64,000 bases of DNA from Anabaena sp. FACHB-1237 (GCF_014696225.1 NZ_JACJPV010000019.1:1-64000), one strand, 5' to 3'; shown: positions 8,651 to 18,580, counted from the first letter of the stretch. Made by a program: numbers and translations. The notes: generated by a model from the sequence alone, not told the origin.

Positions 8651-8857
8651 ATTTACAGATTTTTAGGGTAAATTAGGTATATTTTAACCTGTTTGGAAAT
8701 AAATTGCCAGAAATAAATTGCCAGTTTCATAAGGTTTTTTTGTCATTTTTACGCCTCCAATGTTTGTTTACGTTCTAAGGCTAAATCTAATTGTATTATT
8801 TAATTCCGCTTCTCCATCTTTAATTAAAACTTGCTCACAATATTCACCAACCATTTC

Positions 8858-9595
8858 CTATTGCGCCCCTAGCATTTGCAGTATTTTATCTACATTATCC
8901 AAATTTCCCACTATTCTCTTAATAGGATGTGGCCACACTTTCACTAAAGTTGGAGTTGCAGAAACTTGATTAATTTCTGCTTGTTCAGGATGGGTTAATA
9001 CATCAATTACTTTTAAAGTATAAGGATATTTTAGCGATCGCTCTAAAGATGTATGTAAATTATGTAATATTTTTTCTGTGGAGGTACTATGGCCTGCAAT
9101 AAATAATCTTAAAACATAACCCTGAGCATTATCCCTTGATAGTTGTGTTGTGATGATTTGATGCTCAACTGTTGTATCATTCACATCTATTCTCACCACT
9201 AAATCATGATCTTCCCATAATTGGGGAAATGAAGCACGATAGGTTGATAATACCAGGCGATCGCATACTCCCTCTTGCCAAGGCGCTGGTTGCCATACTA
9301 AGTTACCCATCCCAAAAATTGTATTTAGTACGGCTTGATGACGCATTACTGCTGGATAAGCCTCAGCAAATACCTGTACTTTTTGAGTACGTGGATTCAA
9401 CCAATGATCAATAGTAGCTGTATAACAAGGAACTAAAAAATGTGGTGGTTCGGATAGGTTTAAAATCTCTTGTAAAGCCACACATAAATGTAAATGCCAT
9501 CGTCCTTGTTTACTAGGATCGAGACAGTAAATTAAATCTCCTCCCGGCGTAAACAAAGCAATACCTTTGAATAATTTAGGTTTAGACAAGTTCAA
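8858..9595 (-). CDS. KaiB-like domain protein with novel N-terminal domain
   Basis: This 245-residue protein has a C-terminal thioredoxin-like KaiB/SasA-sensor domain at about 160-242 (YVLRLFIAGHSTSTEKILHN, YTLKVIDVLTHPEQAE and VSATPTLVKVWPHP). These match KaiB landmarks: LFIAG, VIDV, and ATPTLVK with the cis-Pro. Residues 1-155 (ALFTPGGDLIYCLDPSKQGR, FAEAYPAVMRHQAV and WEDHDLVVRID) form a separate domain that I do not recognise. Canonical KaiB is about 100 residues, so this is a fusion. It may interact with KaiC-family ATPases or be a clock-independent paralogue. The start is TTG; no in-frame ATG is near. The gene stands alone between convergent-free minus-strand genes. Confidence 0.75.
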   Translation of the reverse strand: MNLSKPKLFKGIALFTPGGDLIYCLDPSKQGRWHLHLCVALQEILNLSEPPHFLVPCYTATIDHWLNPRTQKVQVFAEAYPAVMRHQAVLNTIFGMGNLVWQPAPWQEGVCDRLVLSTYRASFPQLWEDHDLVVRIDVNDTTVEHQIITTQLSRDNAQGYVLRLFIAGHSTSTEKILHNLHTSLERSLKYPYTLKVIDVLTHPEQAEINQVSATPTLVKVWPHPIKRIVGNLDNVDKILQMLGAQ

Positions 9596-9684
9596 TGTAG
9601 TACGGTAATTGGTGATTAGCGATTCGGTACAATTTCGGTAAAATATATTTATCCTGCTCCCTGCTCCTTAAGATCCAATATTAA

Positions 9685-10977
9685 TTAAACACGACCTCGT
9701 AAGAATTGTGCCATTTCATTTGGAGTTGGTGACATTTCCAAAGCAATTTCTTCGGTAATTCTTCCTTCTTGATAGAGATTAAATAAAGATTGATTCATCG
9801 TAACCATGCCATCAAAACTAGTTTGTTTCATCAAATCCTCAATTTCATCATATTTACCATGTTTAATCCATTCTTTAATCGCTTCTGTATTGATCAAGAT
9901 ATCGTGGAAAGCCGCCCGTTTAGCATCAGTAGTTTTACACAAACCTTGAGCAATAATACAAACTAATGCCTCCGCCAATGCTACCCTTATGGCAGCTTGT
10001 TCTTCCCCAGAATACAAGTTTAATATCCGTTCAATGGTTTTTACCGCACTATTTGTGTGCAGTGTTCCCATGACTAAGTGACCTGTTTGCGCTGCTTTGA
10101 GAGCAGTATTTACAGTTTCCTTATCCCGAATTTCACCCACTAGAATCAAATCTGGATCTTCCCGTAAAGCTGCTTTTAAGGCATTATCAAATTTACGAGT
10201 GTGCATCCCTACTTCCCGTTGTCTAACTAAGGACTTACGGCTTTGGTGAACAAATTCTACTGGGTCTTCAATTGTAATAATATGTTTAGCCATTTCTCGA
10301 TTGATATAATCAATCATCGCAGCTATTGTAGTGGATTTACCTGAACCTGTAGGACCTGTGACTAAAATTAAACCTTTATCAACATGACACAGATCACGGA
10401 AAACTGGCGGTAATCTTAACTGATCTATAGAAAGAATATTGATAGGAATTAACCGCAATACCATAGCATATCCTTTAAAAGAGTCAAAAACGTTAATCCG
10501 CACACGGGCAAATTCATATTGAGTTGCACCGTCAAATTCTAATTCTTCTTGAAATCTTTGAATTTGTGCATTTGTAAGAATTTCCGTTAACCAACTCATA
10601 AAAGTAGCTTTATCAGTTTCAGGATAATCTGTCATTTGTATTTCGCCCCGATATCGGAAACGAGGAGATTCTCCTACTCCTAAGTGAACATCGGAATAAC
10701 TGTTATCAAAGGCTTCTTTTACGAGTTGGGCTAAAGTTATACCTGAAGTATTACTTTGTGGTGCTACTGGAGTAGCTAACATTACCGGAGGTGATGCTAC
10801 TGGAGGACGGTTTCCCGCTACTGGTATAGTCATAGTGGGAAATGTTGGTGGGTTTGTCCAAGGAGTATTTAGTTGTGTCGAATCATCCAGTGGTTTTGTT
10901 ACTTGACGTTGACTTGCCCCTGTGGTTAATGGAGGTGGAGGCATGGGAGGAGCTTGACGTGGTTGTGGTTCCGTCAT
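9685..10977 (-). CDS. pilT: Type IV pilus retraction ATPase PilT family
   Basis: This 430-residue PilT/secretion ATPase has a Pro-rich N-terminal extension of about 75 residues (MPPPPLTTGA). It is followed by the PilT N-domain, Walker A GPTGSGKST (208-216), the Asp box ITIEDPVEFVH, Walker B DLILVGEIRD, and the His box TGHLVMGTLHTNSA. It would power pilus retraction or a motility-related function at the inner membrane. The usual cyanobacterial pilB-pilT1-pilC cluster is absent here, so this could be a PilT2-type paralogue. The ATG at 10977 precedes the Pro-rich tail; I keep it because the frame is open and there is no better start. Confidence 0.88.
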   Translation of the reverse strand: MTEPQPRQAPPMPPPPLTTGASQRQVTKPLDDSTQLNTPWTNPPTFPTMTIPVAGNRPPVASPPVMLATPVAPQSNTSGITLAQLVKEAFDNSYSDVHLGVGESPRFRYRGEIQMTDYPETDKATFMSWLTEILTNAQIQRFQEELEFDGATQYEFARVRINVFDSFKGYAMVLRLIPINILSIDQLRLPPVFRDLCHVDKGLILVTGPTGSGKSTTIAAMIDYINREMAKHIITIEDPVEFVHQSRKSLVRQREVGMHTRKFDNALKAALREDPDLILVGEIRDKETVNTALKAAQTGHLVMGTLHTNSAVKTIERILNLYSGEEQAAIRVALAEALVCIIAQGLCKTTDAKRAAFHDILINTEAIKEWIKHGKYDEIEDLMKQTSFDGMVTMNQSLFNLYQEGRITEEIALEMSPTPNEMAQFLRGRV

Positions 10978-11333
10978 ATATTTTACTCTTGATTACTCTT
11001 AATCACTAACACTTAATTATTTTATGTCTAGTACAGCTTGGCGGAAATAAACCAACTATTCTAAATCGTTAAAAAGCCTATAATGTCTTAGTTTTGACTT
11101 TTCAAGGCATGACTTCCGCTTTGCGGTACTAGTTTGCCTAAGCTATATTATCAGTTCTGAGTCACCAAAACAAAAATATCAAAATATTCCAGGTAACAAT
11201 ATCTATTATGTACCTACTGACAGTATTTTGCCAGTGTTGTAAATATTTATTAAAACAGCAGTCAGGTCTAAGATCCAGAGTGCGGGAGTTGGGAGAGGGG
11301 CGAACGGAAAAATACATTTTATCCAATTACCAA
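10978..11333. other. Intergenic region, no gene seen
   Basis: About 356 bases between pilT and the MFS gene, both on the minus strand. I see no ORF of interest, tRNA or clear terminator. It presumably holds the pilT promoter. Confidence 0.5.
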
Positions 11334-12737
11334 TCACCTTTCTGGTTCTTTAACAAACATTAATGGAATTAACCCTAGAAAGCGCAGAATTGACGAAATA
11401 GCGAATAATCCTATTAAACCGCCCAAATAGGGAATTTGTGTGATAAAACCGCCTATGGTTGTACCTAAGGCTCCGCTAACTCCAGCTACAGCAGCAGCGA
11501 TCGCAAAATAAATAGATTGATTTCTCGTCGGGGCAATAGTTAAATACATATTAGTTGTACAAATGTCAATTCCTCCCCAAGTTATTCCTGCAAAAATATG
11601 CAGCAATGGTAACCATAACCAAATATCTAATTCTCTATTACTAATTCCTATCCATAATAATGGTGTAATGGCTACCAACAAACCTACAAATATTAGAATA
11701 TAACGATTACCAATCTTATCAGCTAATTTTCCCCAAAAAATCAACATTAATAAATTTGCCCCTGTTTGTAAACTACTATAAATGGTTACTAAACTTACAT
11801 CTAAATTTAAGGTATCTAATAAGTAAAGATTGAAAAATGGGGCACTCAAATGTACTGCTAACATCCAAATACTAAAGTAGAGAAGAAAGATTAAAAAGTT
11901 AGTATTTTGACAAAGACTACTAATGATGCTACTTTCTTGGGTGCTGTTATTACTATTAGCTGGGCTATGATTATTTTCAGTGGGAGAAAATTCTGTTAAT
12001 TGATGATTTTGGATTTGAGGGTTAATATCTACTTGAAAATATTGACATCCTAAAGCCATTATCCCAAAAATAATACTGATCAATACAACTAAACCATAAC
12101 CTTGAATTGATCCACTATACCAATGTGAGATCATTATTCCTGCTAAAGGCACACATAGTAAATTAGTCAGATTAGCAGCACTAGTACGTAAACCAAAATA
12201 TCTCCCTCTTAATTTACTAGGAATTATCATAGCTAACCAACTTAACCAAGACGGCGCTCCCAGTGCTGCTAATAAGTTACTGCCAAGTAAAATTATTAAT
12301 GTTAATATTATTAGTTTTTGATTATTTAACAAGTTTTGGCTATGAGCAGTAATTCCTATTAATAAACTAATCCACAATAAACGAGAAGCACCAAAGGTAA
12401 CTAGGGAATATTGAAATCTACTGTGGGTTTTTTCTGATATGTAAGCCCCTATTGGTTGAATAAAATTTACTATCATGGGGATGGATGATAACATCCCAAA
12501 TATTACTGGAGTGGCATTTAATTCTACTAAAAAGTTACTCAGTAAAACTCCTCCTGTTCCTAAGGAAAAGACGGAGGCAAAAATAGCATCTATTGTAGAA
12601 GCTCTTAAACTATTACGAATTAGTTTTTTAGCAAATCTTGTACGAATTTTTCCAGGAAATTGTTGATTGTTGCCAATGTCCAGAATTTCTGAATTTGATT
12701 CTGAATCTAAAATTATATCCATGTAAGGAGAATTCAT
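11334..12737 (-). CDS. Major facilitator superfamily transporter
   Basis: This membrane protein of about 467 residues has 12 predicted hydrophobic segments, an MFS-like loop (GAYISEKTHSRFQ) between early helices and a repeat in the second half (WGKLADKIGNRYILIFVG, the motif A analogue). A long polar loop rich in Asn/Ser (about 250-290) separates the two six-helix halves. The substrate is not predictable. The start is uncertain: ATG at 12737 or 12722, or TTG at 12797, and none has a strong ribosome site. The N-terminal 35 residues before the first helix are polar and vary with the start chosen. Confidence 0.8.
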   Translation of the reverse strand: MNSPYMDIILDSESNSEILDIGNNQQFPGKIRTRFAKKLIRNSLRASTIDAIFASVFSLGTGGVLLSNFLVELNATPVIFGMLSSIPMIVNFIQPIGAYISEKTHSRFQYSLVTFGASRLLWISLLIGITAHSQNLLNNQKLIILTLIILLGSNLLAALGAPSWLSWLAMIIPSKLRGRYFGLRTSAANLTNLLCVPLAGIMISHWYSGSIQGYGLVVLISIIFGIMALGCQYFQVDINPQIQNHQLTEFSPTENNHSPANSNNSTQESSIISSLCQNTNFLIFLLYFSIWMLAVHLSAPFFNLYLLDTLNLDVSLVTIYSSLQTGANLLMLIFWGKLADKIGNRYILIFVGLLVAITPLLWIGISNRELDIWLWLPLLHIFAGITWGGIDICTTNMYLTIAPTRNQSIYFAIAAAVAGVSGALGTTIGGFITQIPYLGGLIGLFAISSILRFLGLIPLMFVKEPER

Positions 12738-12797
12738 AGCTGATAAATATGAATCAATAATTATGTTGTCAATCTCAATATAGCCATTTCCATTCAA

Positions 12798-13184
12798 GTG
12801 AAGTACAACCAGTAATAATGGAACGCAGATGGAAGCATAGTAATGCAGATAATTTTGTACTTGATTAGACTGGGGAACGCGATAAATTTATCTCATAACC
12901 TCATCTCATAAACTAAAGAGATGTGATACTGTAGGGTTTTGTGGGTATAAGTTATAGGATGCTGTTCTGTCACTTTTTAAGTAAGTTCAGAGTTAATTGA
13001 TTAGTTGATACAATCAAAAACAGGAAGTTAAGGATGCTTATTTTCTCTATTTGTATAAGTGACAATAGCTAATTCAGCTTGTTCTAGTTTTGATCAGGAA
13101 TATTAAAATGATTAATAAGCGAGAAATAACTCTCCTATTAATTATTTTACCAAAAAGTCCAGTAATTAAATTATTTGATGATTT
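12798..13184. other. Intergenic region between divergent genes
   Basis: About 390 bases between the minus-strand MFS gene and the plus-strand recombinase-like gene. It is AT-rich with no recognisable gene. Promoters for both genes must be here. Confidence 0.45.
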
Positions 13185-14477
13185 ATGAAAATAGTGGTTT
13201 ATCTTTATACAGATCCTCTCTTAGAGACTATGAGTGATATTAATGAATGGGGTTGGGATGTGGACAAAATTTATCAAGACGTGGGAGAACGTACCCACCT
13301 AGAACAGCTTTTGAGAGACTGTGAATATGAGGGGGTAAAATATGTATTATTGCGTCGTTTGTGTGAGTTAGGAGATACTGTTGCACAGGTAAATGAACGA
13401 CGAAACCAATTAGAAATGATGGGAGTAATAATCATTGCTACAGAGCAATCTTATACATCAAATTCTCGTCAGGTTTGTGACCAATTACTAGAGTTATTAC
13501 AGGAAATACAATATGAACAACGCAGTCGTCGTATTCGTCAAGGCCATGCTATTAATCGTTTAGAAGGTTCTCCTCCTCCGGGAAAAAGTCCCTATGGTTA
13601 TCGTCGAGGACAAAATAAGTATATCATTGATCGCACTACTGCACCTGTCGTTAAGGATTTTTTTGAAAATTTTTTGTTATATGGTTCTTTACGAGGTTCT
13701 GTTAAATATATAGGGAAAAAATACAATAAAAATATTTCTGTGACTACTGCTAAAAGATGGTTGACTAATCCTGTTTATCGTGGTGATACGATGTATCACA
13801 ATGGGGAAGTTATTAGTAATACTCATACAGGAATTATTTCTAGGGAAGAAGGGGCGCAAATTGATAGATTATTAGCCAGAAATAGTCGTTTACCTGCTCG
13901 TAGTGCCAGTGTACCCCGTTCTTTAGCTGGCTTGGTATTTTGTAATCAATGTCAGTTACAAATGACTATTTCTCGTGTAACTCAACGTTACCAAAATCAG
14001 GAGTATTTGTATTTACGGAATGTTAAATGTCCTCTGAAACCAAAATGTGCTGCTCTTGCTTATGAAGAGGTTTTAGAAAAAACTATTCATCAGGTTTGTC
14101 AAGATTTACCTGTGGCTGTGGCAAGGGTCAATTTTCCGCCTGTAGATGTTATGAAAACTAGCTTAGAAAATGCGATCGCTCGTCAACAACAAATTTTAGC
14201 TCAATTACCAAGTTTAGTAGAAACTGGTATTTTAGATGGGGAAACTGCTAATTTAAGGGTCTATAAAATTCGCACAGAAATTTCTCAATTTCAATCTAAA
14301 TTAGCTGCACTTCCACCTGTTAATTTATTATCTGTGGCGCAAACTGTTTCTCTTCCTCAGTTTTGGTTAGATTTATCTGAGGTGGAAAGAAGGTTTTATT
14401 TGCGGGAATTTATTCGCAAAATTATGATTATCCGAGAAGGTAAGGAATGGTATTTACAAATAATTTTCATTTTCTGA
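13185..14477 (+). CDS. Large serine recombinase-like protein lacking the catalytic serine motif
   Basis: This 430-residue protein is built like a large serine recombinase. It has a resolvase-like N-domain (VKYVLLRRLCELGDTVAQV matches the R..L.R region), a Recombinase domain with SPPPGKSPYGYRRGQ and TAKRWLTNPVYRGDTMYHNG, a zinc ribbon (FCNQCQ ... CPLKPKC) and a C-terminal coiled coil. The first strand reads VVYLYTDPLLE where active enzymes have Y-x-R-V-S, so the catalytic serine and its arginine are missing. The rest of the frame is intact, which suggests selection for a non-catalytic role such as DNA binding. It resembles XisF-type recombinases of Nostocales in layout only. A hairpin terminator follows. 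Confidence 0.75.
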   Translation: MKIVVYLYTDPLLETMSDINEWGWDVDKIYQDVGERTHLEQLLRDCEYEGVKYVLLRRLCELGDTVAQVNERRNQLEMMGVIIIATEQSYTSNSRQVCDQLLELLQEIQYEQRSRRIRQGHAINRLEGSPPPGKSPYGYRRGQNKYIIDRTTAPVVKDFFENFLLYGSLRGSVKYIGKKYNKNISVTTAKRWLTNPVYRGDTMYHNGEVISNTHTGIISREEGAQIDRLLARNSRLPARSASVPRSLAGLVFCNQCQLQMTISRVTQRYQNQEYLYLRNVKCPLKPKCAALAYEEVLEKTIHQVCQDLPVAVARVNFPPVDVMKTSLENAIARQQQILAQLPSLVETGILDGETANLRVYKIRTEISQFQSKLAALPPVNLLSVAQTVSLPQFWLDLSEVERRFYLREFIRKIMIIREGKEWYLQIIFIF

Positions 14478-14491
14478 TTTTTCTCCCTGCA

Positions 14492-14524
14492 AGATACCCG
14501 ACTTCTTTAAGAAGTCGGGTATCT
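14492..14524. terminator. Hairpin between convergent genes
   Basis: A perfect inverted repeat with arms AGATACCCGACTTCTT and AAGAAGTCGGGTATCT followed by T-rich sequence. It can serve both convergent genes. The same hairpin type recurs at 27067, 39111, 43177 and 52081, so it is also a dispersed repeat. Confidence 0.75.
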
Positions 14525-16042
14525 TTAACTATCTTGTTTAGCAGTGGTAGATTTCTTACCAGCATTACGTACATTCATCACTTTACCCAGTAATTCAAAC
14601 CAAAAAGGTGCGCCCATGGCAATAGCTAAACCACTAACTGCCCAACCTGCAATCATGGTCAATATACTAGTAATTTTTTTGGGATGACTATCATTTTCAG
14701 ATGATAGTTGATGTTTTAAGTTATTTTCTCCCCAACCAATGGGTAAATAAACATCCTTTAATAATTGATTTTTGTCTATATTTTTGGGATCAAGATTATT
14801 AGAAGATTGTGGTGATATTTCCGCGGCTTTATAAACTATTGCTGTTCGCAATAAAGAATCTTTAGATAAGCGATTAACAATATTAAATGTATCAGTATTT
14901 GTGGATACTGCTAAAGTTATACCAATTAAAATTGCCACTCCTTTAGCATTGCGTTTATACACTCCTCCCGCTCTTTCCATAGAACTATCAAAAGTCTGTT
15001 CAATTTCTTGACGTAGGAGATACATTCCTTCTTCAACACTTTGCGCTCTCATTTGGGCGCGTTTAGCCATAGTTTCAATACTGGATACTACAGAATCAGG
15101 TAAACTTTGAATTATTTCATGAACTTGTTTATAAATTTCACTGTCTTTATCTTGAATACTGTTGATAATTTTTTGGTTGATTTCAGTTCCTTGCTTAAAA
15201 GTTTGCACAATATCGTTAATATTCGGGTTTAAACCGCCAATAATAATGGCAGTTTCTACATTAGCAAAGATATCTTGTTTCATAAACTGTAATTCACGCA
15301 AAGGTTTATCTAAAATATATTCATTTCCTGGCATCATGATTTGAAAGTTTTGAATATATTTATCTAAACTGGAAATCATGCGTTGCACAGTCATTCTGAT
15401 GTTATATTTATCTCGACAAAAATCATTAGTAATATTATTGTATTCTAGTTCTAATTGGCAAAATTCTGCGGCGATAATTTTGGTAAATTCGCTGGATATA
15501 GTTTGTTCATTGATATATATTTGTAGTTGCAAAAGTATTTGTCTAATTTGATTCAATCTTTCTTCTTTAAAATTCTCTAATCTCATTTCTGTGAGTTTTT
15601 TCACTACTATTGGTAATTTCAGGGTATCCATAAAGGTATCCGCAAAGGTTTTACTACCAATATAAGAGGGCGCACTGTGTTTTTGATCACCAAAAATAGT
15701 TTCTTTTTTAAATCGAGAATCTGATTTTCTAAAATTTTTGAAAAATGATGCTAATGCCCAGGTAATTTTCCGAGGTAAGGTAGAAATTAATCCTTTAGAT
15801 TCTTGATTGATGCTTTGAATTAAGGGATTATTATAGATCTTATTTGTTAGTTGTATTACTTGACTATTTTCTGATGCTTCCGCGTCACCTGCTAAGAGAA
15901 TTTCAATTGATTTGCGTAGATGATCTGCTCGCCATTGTAGTACAGTAGCAATCAGTTCTTGAATTTCGGACGCTAGTAAACTTAAAATTAGGTAAATAAA
16001 AATTAGCCCTAGCGCTACATCTAAAATAAGGGGTAAACCCAT
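14525..16042 (-). CDS. Conserved membrane protein of unknown function
   Basis: This 505-residue protein has one N-terminal membrane segment (ILDVALGLIFIYLILSLLAS) followed by SEIQELIATVLQWRADHLRK. A long soluble helical region follows, then a mid-C-terminal segment (GVAILIGITLAVSTNTDTF, about 365-385) and a last membrane pair near 465-490 (MIAGWAVSGLAIAMGAPFWF). The layout, with DVALGLIF...SLLASEIQE at the start and a late GAPFWF motif, is shared by a broad family of uncharacterised bacterial proteins. No enzymatic motif is seen. The start at 16042 has GGAG eight bases upstream. No informative neighbour. Confidence 0.7.
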   Translation of the reverse strand: MGLPLILDVALGLIFIYLILSLLASEIQELIATVLQWRADHLRKSIEILLAGDAEASENSQVIQLTNKIYNNPLIQSINQESKGLISTLPRKITWALASFFKNFRKSDSRFKKETIFGDQKHSAPSYIGSKTFADTFMDTLKLPIVVKKLTEMRLENFKEERLNQIRQILLQLQIYINEQTISSEFTKIIAAEFCQLELEYNNITNDFCRDKYNIRMTVQRMISSLDKYIQNFQIMMPGNEYILDKPLRELQFMKQDIFANVETAIIIGGLNPNINDIVQTFKQGTEINQKIINSIQDKDSEIYKQVHEIIQSLPDSVVSSIETMAKRAQMRAQSVEEGMYLLRQEIEQTFDSSMERAGGVYKRNAKGVAILIGITLAVSTNTDTFNIVNRLSKDSLLRTAIVYKAAEISPQSSNNLDPKNIDKNQLLKDVYLPIGWGENNLKHQLSSENDSHPKKITSILTMIAGWAVSGLAIAMGAPFWFELLGKVMNVRNAGKKSTTAKQDS

Positions 16043-16290
16043 GGACGTTCTCCTGGTAAAAAATTAACGACTAAAGAATTGTATTCTTTATATCATTGAA
16101 AAGTCAAAAATCTTGTAAACTTCTTGGAATAACTATATAAGAAATCTTGTCCAAAAAATTATCTCTGTTTTGGAGAATCTGAGTTAATTTGGAGTTTAGC
16201 CTGAGAAAACATTTTCTCGCAGGCCACATCAGAGATACGCTTTAATCTCTACAAAATCAACTTAAACAGTAGCAGTAATTAGCATAGAAT

Positions 16291-17901
16291 ATGCAAGAAG
16301 GAAGTTTTATTTGGAGTTATGTAGAACAACAGCATCGTGCAGTTGACAAACGTAATGATTCACTATGGTTAGTATTTTTACTATTAGCATCAGTAATTTT
16401 ATTTACTGTTAATCTTGGAGGTTTACCACTACAGGATGGAGATGAGGGTATTGTGGCTACAGTAGCGCGGGAAATATTACAAGCACCTAGTGATTCTCTG
16501 CGTTGGCTTTATCCCACTTTAGCAGGTGAACCCTACCATGATAAGCCTCCTTTGATACATTGGTTGGTGGCTGGGGCTTATGCTATGGGTGGTATCAATG
16601 AATGGACTACTCGCTTACCTGGGGCTTTATTAATGGCTATTTCTGTACCTTTACTGTATTGTATTGGTAGGGAAATTTTTAGACAGCGTTGGGCAGCTAT
16701 TTATAGTGCTTTAATTTATTTGACTATGTTGCCTGTGGTACGTTATGGTAGATTGGCAATTATGGAGGGGGCGATCGCTTGTTTTTTAATGACGATGATC
16801 TTATGTTTATTAAGATCACGTCGAGATTTGCGTTACTGTTTGGGTGTGGGTATTAGTTTTGGATTAATTTGTTTAACTCATGGTAAAATTGGTCTGTGTT
16901 TAGGTGTGGTAACGTTAATATTTCTATATTGGGATACACCAAGATTATTGACTTGTTATTATTTTTGGTTAGCCATTTTGATTGGTTGCATTCCTGTGGG
17001 TTGTTGGTATGGTTTACAAGTATTACAATATGGTTATTCTTTTACGGAAATGGATACGAAAATATCTTTGATAACTGTAAAAAGCATTAGTAATAGTCAT
17101 GGAAAATTACCTTGGTATTATCTCATGGAAATTGCTAAATGGACATGGCCGTGGTTAATATTTTTGCCAGCCACTTTCCGCATTACTTGGGAAAATAATA
17201 ATTTCAGTTGGGCAAAATTGTTAATTGTCTGGTTTGGTGTTTATTTATTATTAATATCTTTAATTTCTATTAAGTTACCCTGGTATATCTTACCTATTTA
17301 TCCTAGTTTGGCTTTAGCTTTTGGATATCAATTAACTCAAATAGAAAATTTACCACTGTTTTCTGGTTATCCGCGTATTTGGGTAACAAGTTTAGCAATT
17401 TTAGCTGTATTAGCATCTACCGCAAGTATTTATTTTAGTTGTAGAAGTACCAGCAAAATAGAGTTACAAATTATCTTTGCATCTGTAGCTTTAACTATGA
17501 CTTTAGCAGCGATTTTAGCAGAAAGGGGAGATAGACAATTTTTGAAAATATTAGTATGGGGAAGTTATCTTTCTCTGCTATTGTTAATGAAATCTAATTT
17601 TTGGATTTGGGAGTTAAATACTCTGTATCCTGTGAAACCAGTAGCAGCGATGATTAGTAGATTAAATCCAGAAGTTACGGAAGTTTATACTTCTTTTCCT
17701 TATCATCGGCCATCATTGGATTTTTATAGCGATCGCACAATTATTCCTATGTCAGTTAATCAGTTACAATCTTATTGGGGATATCATCAAAAACCTTATT
17801 TTCTAGTGAATAAACCAACTTTAGAGAATCTACAATTAAAATCCGTTAGGATTTTAGATCAGGCTGAAGATTGGCAATTAATTACTAAGGATAATAATTA
17901 A
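16291..17901 (+). CDS. Glycosyltransferase family 39 (ArnT-like) membrane protein
   Basis: This 536-residue polytopic protein has an N-terminal lumenal loop motif GLPLQDGDEGIVATVAREI (the DE pair of GT39/GT-C enzymes), then DKPPLIHWLVAGAY and EWTTRLPGALL, the classic ArnT/PMT signature. About 11 hydrophobic segments follow, then a soluble C-terminal tail. Such enzymes move a sugar from a polyprenyl phosphate carrier to lipid or protein on the periplasmic side. The exact acceptor is unknown. A perfect palindromic terminator lies 48 bases after the stop. Confidence 0.83.
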   Translation: MQEGSFIWSYVEQQHRAVDKRNDSLWLVFLLLASVILFTVNLGGLPLQDGDEGIVATVAREILQAPSDSLRWLYPTLAGEPYHDKPPLIHWLVAGAYAMGGINEWTTRLPGALLMAISVPLLYCIGREIFRQRWAAIYSALIYLTMLPVVRYGRLAIMEGAIACFLMTMILCLLRSRRDLRYCLGVGISFGLICLTHGKIGLCLGVVTLIFLYWDTPRLLTCYYFWLAILIGCIPVGCWYGLQVLQYGYSFTEMDTKISLITVKSISNSHGKLPWYYLMEIAKWTWPWLIFLPATFRITWENNNFSWAKLLIVWFGVYLLLISLISIKLPWYILPIYPSLALAFGYQLTQIENLPLFSGYPRIWVTSLAILAVLASTASIYFSCRSTSKIELQIIFASVALTMTLAAILAERGDRQFLKILVWGSYLSLLLLMKSNFWIWELNTLYPVKPVAAMISRLNPEVTEVYTSFPYHRPSLDFYSDRTIIPMSVNQLQSYWGYHQKPYFLVNKPTLENLQLKSVRILDQAEDWQLITKDNN

Positions 17902-17948
17902 TCAGCTAATTTACAGTTAAACTATATAACCAAAAAACCTAAAATTAC

Positions 17949-17982
17949 ATTGTAGAGACGTTCTATAGAACGTCTCTACAAT
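17949..17982. terminator. Perfect palindromic terminator between convergent genes
   Basis: A 34-base perfect palindrome with arm ATTGTAGAGACGTTCTA. It lies between convergent genes. A relative with core AGAGACGTTCTATGAAACGT occurs at 56945-56968, so this is also a dispersed repeat. Confidence 0.75.
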
Positions 17983-17998
17983 CATTTTCACTAAGACA

Positions 17999-18379
17999 CT
18001 AAGACCAAGAATCTAAATCTAAAGATTGCATTCCTTGATCCTTAACATAATCTAATAACCCCCCTAATTGCCACCAAATAAATAAACAAGTACCTAAACT
18101 TAAAGGTAGGCCAACTCCTATAGCTAAGGGAGACGGAAAACCAAATATTTGTAAACCACAGGACATAAACAAAGAAACACCAGCAGTAATACCAACAAAT
18201 GGTAATAATAATTGTTGATAAAAAGTGCGTTTTTTGCTATCTTTTGCATTTGGACTATTTGCTGGCCATTTTTTGACAATTACTTTTAAAGTTCCAGATA
18301 ATGCTATACCAGAAGTTACCGCCATCAGAAAACCTATTAGCAATAAAATGTAAGGTGGTTGCAGAGGATAATAATACAT
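17999..18379 (-). CDS. Membrane protein of unknown function
   Basis: This 126-residue protein has four hydrophobic stretches: YILLLIGFLMAVTSGIALSG, the region after FYQQLLLPFVGI, PLAIGVGLPLSLGTCLFIWW, and a short one between. A polar loop (KKWPANSPNAKDSKKRT) follows the first. It ends in an acidic tail (LDYVKDQGMQSLDLDSWS). The ATG at 18379 has AGGAG six bases upstream and is preferred to a TTG at 18397. I do not recognise the family. Confidence 0.65.
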   Translation of the reverse strand: MYYYPLQPPYILLLIGFLMAVTSGIALSGTLKVIVKKWPANSPNAKDSKKRTFYQQLLLPFVGITAGVSLFMSCGLQIFGFPSPLAIGVGLPLSLGTCLFIWWQLGGLLDYVKDQGMQSLDLDSWS

Positions 18380-18470
18380 GAAAACTCCTGATATCAATGA
18401 AATTTTATTATCTTGGTTGACAACAATGGCAGATCAATATTGCCAAAAATATCATAAACTTGCCAGCAAG

Positions 18471-18580
18471 ATACAGCACATTCCATCTACATGAGGTACA
18501 CTATGAACACAGCAAGATGCCTGTGTTACAAGGGTTTTATCATTAACATCTGTACCTCATAATAACGGAAACTGCTGTAT
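18471..18580. repeat. MITE-like element, family C, intact copy
   Basis: A 110-bp element with 14-base inverted ends, ATACAGCACATTCC and ATACAGCAGTTTCC (two mismatches). It includes ATGAGGTACACTATGAACAC and the palindromic AGCAAGATGCCTG. Copies lie at 54319-54406 (left end lost) and 60457-60556 (inverted). Confidence 0.8.

Noticed and set aside
8770-8854. 28-codon ORF (MVGEYCEQVLIKDGEAELNN start) beside the KaiB-like gene
   Set aside because: Too short and unrecognised. It may be a remnant, but I cannot support it.
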